From Dyadobacter sp. CY356 (GTDB lineage: Bacteria > Bacteroidota > Bacteroidia > Cytophagales > Spirosomataceae): a DNA stretch of 64,000 nucleotides. The position numbers and the translations under genes were made by a program. Shown piece by piece: positions 60,029-64,000 of the stretch. The notes beneath the pieces were generated by a model that had not been told where the DNA came from, ran no database searches, and saw only the letters and a program-made list of their open reading frames with translations. Position 1 is the first letter of the stretch. Each line of letters starts with the position of its first letter. Where the stretch lies: contig NZ_JAJTSZ010000005.1 of the NCBI RefSeq assembly GCF_021440195.1, positions 372,001 to 436,000 on the forward strand. Reading direction: 5' to 3'.

Positions 60029-61978
60029 TCACTCATTCACCAAAAAATAAACCACCCGGCAAGCATTTCCATTACTCTTCTCATTTTTCTCCTGAGCAAT
60101 ATTTACCTTTAAAGTATGCTTTCCCGACGAAAGCTCATCCGCCAACATCAAATACCAGGGCAAATGCAGTTGCGTACTCCACTGAGTGAATAAATCCAGT
60201 GTCTGCGTTTTTTTACCATCAATTGAATACGAAATTTTTCCGGCATCCGGGCCAGCGATAATTGCAATTCCTACTGCACGACCTTGAAAATCAAATTCGA
60301 ACGATGCTTTTGCAGTTTCTCCAACCAGCATCGGAACATCAACAAAACCGGGTCTTGTAGAAACCTTATCAGCAGGTTTCCAATCCGGATCAATCTTAAA
60401 ACCATCTAATTTTTTGGCTTCCGCCACAGGATGATAACTTGCTCTTTCGTAAGAAAACTTGTCAATAGCAACGGGTAGCTTCGTAATTTCTGTGGTTGCA
60501 TTTCCCGGATTCAGTTTTAATAATTCCTTAATCGTTTGAAAATAAACTTCTTGTCCATAAGGCGACGGGTGCAGATCTTTGAAATCATATTTCCATGAAA
60601 ACTCATCGGCCTTTATCCTTTCATAAACTTCCCGCGCCAGATTGATGTAAGCAGCACCGTAATATTTAGCAATTCTTTGATGAACAGCAACTTCCACTGG
60701 TTCTTTCCCCGCATCATAATCGGCATTTTTAGCTGGTTCAGCAAAGGCCATCAGCACAACATTTGCCTTTGGATTTTTGGCATACATCTGGCGAATAATT
60801 CCTTCCAGACCCTTTATCTGTGCTTTTTCACTAAAACCATTTCCTCTGTCGTTAACCGCCGCTTCAAGAAAAAGCAGATCGGGCATACCTTTTTCCAAAA
60901 CATCACGCTGAAAACGGAAAGCATGCGGAGTACTTCCTAACGATGGAATTCCGGCCGCAATGAAGGTAAACTCAGTTTCAGGAAAATGTTCCTGTAAATA
61001 CTTTGCCGTTTTATTTCTCCATCCCGGATTATGCGTGATAGAACCGCCCAGAAATGCTACAGTACCTTTTTTTGTAGTTTTGAATTTTTCGTAGGCGTTG
61101 GCTAAACCGCGATTGACTTCGATATATGGCGTATGCGCGAGTGGTTTTAAAACGGGCACACTGTTGTCGTATATAAAATTAGCCAGTTTTTCGGGATGCT
61201 CAATTGTAAAATGGTGGCCTTCCAGCGCTTGTTCTCCGCGCGTCATGGGAATAACAGCGGCTGGTCCTCCAAGTTTTATGTAGTTAGTAATTAAAATATC
61301 CGAGTTTTCCGTCGGCGGAACGATCTTGTCATTTAATCCGATTACATGTAAAACCGGCACTTTGAAAGATGCCAGACCGGCCAGATCATTGAGCGGAATA
61401 TCATCAAATGTTTTTGCAGTTTCTTCCGTAAGTTTATTCAGTTCAAGCCAGCTTGTCCAGTCTTTTGGCGAACCTTGTCCTTTGCCTTTTCCACCTGGCC
61501 AGCTTTTCGGATCACAAACCGGTGCTTCGGCATAGATGCAGCTAACTTTATCAGGATTTCTTTTCGCCCAGCCATAGACATACAAACCTCCGCGACTGAC
61601 ACCTTCCAATGCCACTTTTGGTGCAAATTGTTTTTCCTTCACCAGATAATCATAAAAAGCATCCCAAACCTGCATCGCTTTGGGATGTGCGAAAAGATCA
61701 TTGGTATTAACATAGGCCACATGAAACCCCCTTGTCAGCAAAACACTGTCCATTTCTGTGTGCCAGGTTGGGAAGTGCGCGCGCCAGACCCATGGATTTC
61801 CAGGTAATGCCTGCCTAGGTTTTACATACCAGGCTTTTGTATTTTGGAATGAAAATTCAACCTTGTCAAAACCTTTCCAAACGGACTTCTGCTCATCAGC
61901 TTGCGCCAATAAATTGCCGGAAAAGCTTAAAAGGATAAAGATGAAAAGAGCGCCGGAAAAATTTTTTATCTGTTTCAT
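60029..61978 (-). CDS. Secreted alpha/beta-hydrolase fused to SGNH/GDSL hydrolase
   Basis: From the ATG at 61978 the protein has 649 residues with a signal peptide (about 1-26). The first half is an alpha/beta-hydrolase with nucleophile motif GVSRGG. The second half is an SGNH esterase with VAFLGGSITHNPGWRNKTA (Ser), VNDRGNG (Asn) and DLHPSPYG (Asp-His). A C-terminal beta domain ends the protein. The double-esterase form suggests deacetylation of plant or host glycans. No carbohydrate cluster lies beside it. Confidence 0.88.
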   Translation of the reverse strand: MKQIKNFSGALFIFILLSFSGNLLAQADEQKSVWKGFDKVEFSFQNTKAWYVKPRQALPGNPWVWRAHFPTWHTEMDSVLLTRGFHVAYVNTNDLFAHPKAMQVWDAFYDYLVKEKQFAPKVALEGVSRGGLYVYGWAKRNPDKVSCIYAEAPVCDPKSWPGGKGKGQGSPKDWTSWLELNKLTEETAKTFDDIPLNDLAGLASFKVPVLHVIGLNDKIVPPTENSDILITNYIKLGGPAAVIPMTRGEQALEGHHFTIEHPEKLANFIYDNSVPVLKPLAHTPYIEVNRGLANAYEKFKTTKKGTVAFLGGSITHNPGWRNKTAKYLQEHFPETEFTFIAAGIPSLGSTPHAFRFQRDVLEKGMPDLLFLEAAVNDRGNGFSEKAQIKGLEGIIRQMYAKNPKANVVLMAFAEPAKNADYDAGKEPVEVAVHQRIAKYYGAAYINLAREVYERIKADEFSWKYDFKDLHPSPYGQEVYFQTIKELLKLNPGNATTEITKLPVAIDKFSYERASYHPVAEAKKLDGFKIDPDWKPADKVSTRPGFVDVPMLVGETAKASFEFDFQGRAVGIAIIAGPDAGKISYSIDGKKTQTLDLFTQWSTQLHLPWYLMLADELSSGKHTLKVNIAQEKNEKSNGNACRVVYFLVNE

Positions 61979-62086
61979 AATGGTACAAAGACGGGAACGG
62001 CCTGTCTCTAACATATAAGCACACACCTTATTTAATTTTACAATCAACATTTATTATATTGTTCAATCATCTACCTAACTTCATTA

Positions 62087-63457
62087 ATGCCAATGTCCAG
62101 GACTTCTCCTATTCTATTGATTTTTCTATTTACTTTTCTCTTCTCAAATAACACATTTTCGCAGTCTGTCCCGATCATTCTTAACGAAAGAGAACGCGCC
62201 ATTGCCGTCGATGATATTCTGGAAGACAGGATTGAAAATTTGCTTCCAACTTTGATGCGACGGGAGGGAATTGATATGTGGGTGATTATTTCGAGAGAAT
62301 ATAATGAAGATCCGGTAATGAAAACGATGCTTCCCAGCACATGGCTTTCGGCCCGAAGACGGACGGTTATGGTATTTTTCGATCCGGGGGCCGGGAAACC
62401 GCTTGATAAACTGGCGATTGCGCGATATGATGTTGGAACATTATTGAAAGGGGAATGGGACATCAGTTCAAATCCGGATCAGTGGGATGCGCTGGCAAAA
62501 GTGATTAAACAAAAAAATCCGAAGAAAATCGGGCTCAATTTCTCCAAAAATTACGGACATGCGGACGGTCTGACTTATAACGAACACGAAGAATTCCTTC
62601 AAAAACTTCCAAAAGAATTTCAGTCAAAGATTGTTTCAGCAGAAAAACTGGCCGTTGGCTGGCTGGAAACCAGAACAGAGAAGGAAATGGTCATATACCC
62701 AATGATCTGCCGGATTTCTCATGAAATTATTGAAGAGGCATTTTCAGAAAAAGTGATCCAGCCTGGATTAACTACGATTGATGATGTTGTCTGGTTTTTG
62801 AGACAACGTGTTACGGACCTGGGATTGGAAACCTGGTTTCATCCGACTATCGATATTCAGCGCGCAGATGACCAGAAATTTGACCATTTAAGAACATTTT
62901 CAAAACGCCCGGGAAATCAGGTGATTTTGCCAGGAGATTTGCTGCACTGTGATTTTGGGATAACATACCTGCGCCTTAATACTGATCAGCAGCAACATGC
63001 TTATATTCTTAAACCGTACGAAACGGCAGTTCCTGAATATTTAAGAAAGGCGTTTGCTACTGGAAATCGTCTTCAGGATATTCTGGTCTCACAGTTTAAA
63101 TCCGGAAAAACGGGTAACCAGATTCTTCTGGATGCCTTAGCCCAGGCAGAAAAAGAGGCAATTAACGGGTCAATTTACACCCATCCCATCGGGTCACATG
63201 GCCATGCTGCCGGACCGACGATCGGTTTGTGGGATCAGCAAAAAGGTGTGAAAGGTCCCGGCGATTATCCATTATATGAGAACACTGCTTACTCGATTGA
63301 GTTAAATGCAGCAGTTAAAATTGACGAGTGGAATAAGTCCATACGCGTGATGCTTGAAGAAGATGGTTATTTTGATAAAACCGGTTTCAGATTTATCAAT
63401 GGCAGGCAGAAAGAAATTTTTGTTATTCCAAGATTAACGACTAATGTGGGGAAATAA
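62087..63457 (+). CDS. M24 family metallopeptidase (Xaa-Pro aminopeptidase-like)
   Basis: The 456-residue protein starts with a signal-like segment (MPMSRTSPILLIFLFTFLF; the second Met is also possible) ending near TFSQ. The pita-bread domain has HCDFGITY (Asp), NTDQQQHA (Asp), THPIGSHGHAAGPTIG (His), ENTAYSIELN (Glu) and MLEEDGYF (Glu), the usual two-metal ligands. The N-terminal domain fits prolidase-like proteins. It should remove N-terminal residues before proline in the periplasm. Confidence 0.9.
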   Translation: MPMSRTSPILLIFLFTFLFSNNTFSQSVPIILNERERAIAVDDILEDRIENLLPTLMRREGIDMWVIISREYNEDPVMKTMLPSTWLSARRRTVMVFFDPGAGKPLDKLAIARYDVGTLLKGEWDISSNPDQWDALAKVIKQKNPKKIGLNFSKNYGHADGLTYNEHEEFLQKLPKEFQSKIVSAEKLAVGWLETRTEKEMVIYPMICRISHEIIEEAFSEKVIQPGLTTIDDVVWFLRQRVTDLGLETWFHPTIDIQRADDQKFDHLRTFSKRPGNQVILPGDLLHCDFGITYLRLNTDQQQHAYILKPYETAVPEYLRKAFATGNRLQDILVSQFKSGKTGNQILLDALAQAEKEAINGSIYTHPIGSHGHAAGPTIGLWDQQKGVKGPGDYPLYENTAYSIELNAAVKIDEWNKSIRVMLEEDGYFDKTGFRFINGRQKEIFVIPRLTTNVGK

Positions 63458-63526
63458 CCATTTCCCCGATTTAGGTTTGGTACGATAATTTTAAAGATAT
63501 CACTATCAAACAATAACTTGCGAATT

Positions 63527-63817
63527 ATGGATAAGATTGAGAAGTATAAAGCAATGGAAAAAATTCTTCGTGAAATCGAAGATTTGAAAAATAGTGAAAC
63601 GGCCGTTATCAAAAAAATTGGCCAGGTAGAAACCGAAAATATGAATGTCAACGCTGATGGCCTGGATGCCTCACTGACTGAAATTTATGACGGTGCCTAC
63701 AAAAATCTGGAAAATATTGAAGCGTTACACGTTTCATTTACTGAGAAAGTTTCAGACTTTAAAGAAACTAATAAAATTACAGATGATATGCTTCTTGAAA
63801 TCAGAGAACAATCATAG
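63527..63817 (+). CDS. Small helical hypothetical protein
   Basis: From the ATG at 63527 the product has 96 residues; the longer frame starts at TTG. It is charged and likely all helical (EKYKAMEKILREIEDLKNSE), with no signal or cysteines. The DNA is followed by a good terminator, so it is probably expressed. No family was recognised. Confidence 0.65.
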   Translation: MDKIEKYKAMEKILREIEDLKNSETAVIKKIGQVETENMNVNADGLDASLTEIYDGAYKNLENIEALHVSFTEKVSDFKETNKITDDMLLEIREQS

Positions 63818-63851
63818 GTTAATTGAAAAATAGCCGTTACGGCATAATGGT

Positions 63852-63886
63852 GAGGTCAGCTTTTAAATGAGCTGACCTCTCTTTTT
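63852..63886. terminator. Terminator between the small helical gene and the final gene
   Basis: GAGGTCAGCT (63852-63861) and AGCTGACCTC (63870-63879) pair perfectly around TTTAAATG, followed by TCTTTTTG. It lies between convergent genes. Confidence 0.85.
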
Positions 63887-63905
63887 GTCCTATAAAGTTA
63901 TTTTT

Positions 63906-64000
63906 TTAAACCTGAATAATCCCAACATTAAAAGTCTCTCTGATAGGCGCGTGATTCGCAGCTTCAATACCGATTGAAATTATTTTCCGGGTTTCAACCG
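63906..64000 (-). CDS. C-terminal end of an unidentified protein (runs off the window)
   Basis: One minus-strand frame is open from the right edge to a stop at 63906-63908. It gives 30 residues ending AANHAPIRETFNVGIIQV. The other two minus frames have early stops. The neighbouring terminator supports a gene end here. I could not recognise the family. Confidence 0.55.
   Translation of the reverse strand, partial: VETRKIISIGIEAANHAPIRETFNVGIIQV

Overview
The window looks like a chromosomal piece of a Bacteroidota bacterium, most likely a member of the Cytophagales close to Dyadobacter. The reasons are an alternative complex III (Act) cytochrome cluster, DUF3078 and DUF1080 proteins, a transglutaminase/ATP-grasp/alpha-E amidoligase cluster, and several sites matching the Bacteroidota promoter (TTG, about 20 bases, then TAnnTTTG). 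The genus is inference from gene content; no rRNA is present to fix it. Genes are densely packed and mostly on the minus strand up to about 24.4 kb.

Layout. 1-2.7 kb: actB (cut by the window edge) and a six-haem ActE/ActA-type cytochrome. 3-9.5 kb: tRNA-Cys, rpsA, an HNH nuclease, smpB, a radical SAM protein coupled to accD, and an FMN reductase. 9.5-18.2 kb: the distal half of the division and cell-wall cluster, murD-ftsW-murG-murC-ftsQ-ftsA-ftsZ, without its usual first half. 18.3-24.5 kb: two mechanosensitive channels, an outer-membrane DUF3078 protein, a sigma factor with a small partner, then rplM-rpsI-rpsB-tsf. 24.7-33 kb: DUF1080, DUF2520 and KdsC genes, an acyltransferase, a deacetylase, a RhuM-family gene, sbcD without sbcC, a DksA-like protein and pdhB. 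33.2-40.1 kb: a three-gene amidoligase cluster (two transglutaminases, circularly permuted ATP-grasp fused to alpha-E, and a DUF2126 ligase domain).

40.5-50.3 kb: housekeeping genes (proC, class II nrdJ, purB) with accessory genes between them. Between proC and nrdJ are a HEPN-like protein, an HNH-like protein, a DUF1016 PDDEXK nuclease and a 50-residue protein. Between nrdJ and purB is an ABC-ATPase plus TOPRIM-like pair, bracketed by two hairpins with the same arm sequence. 50.4-58 kb: an aquaglyceroporin, a haem-binding protein, and a Planctomycete-type DUF1553/DUF1501/cytochrome operon. 58-60 kb: a DUF1338 gene whose last 45 bases are repeated beyond a DUF2442 gene, then an overlapping antitoxin/PIN toxin pair. 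60-64 kb: a fused alpha/beta-hydrolase/SGNH esterase, an M24 peptidase, a small helical protein and the end of an unidentified gene.

The most promising material is the amidoligase cluster (a predicted peptide-tagging or peptide-synthesis system with no known product), the ATPase/TOPRIM pair inside matched hairpins, the nuclease-rich proC-nrdJ interval, and the 417-bp DUF2442 unit bounded by a 45-bp direct repeat.
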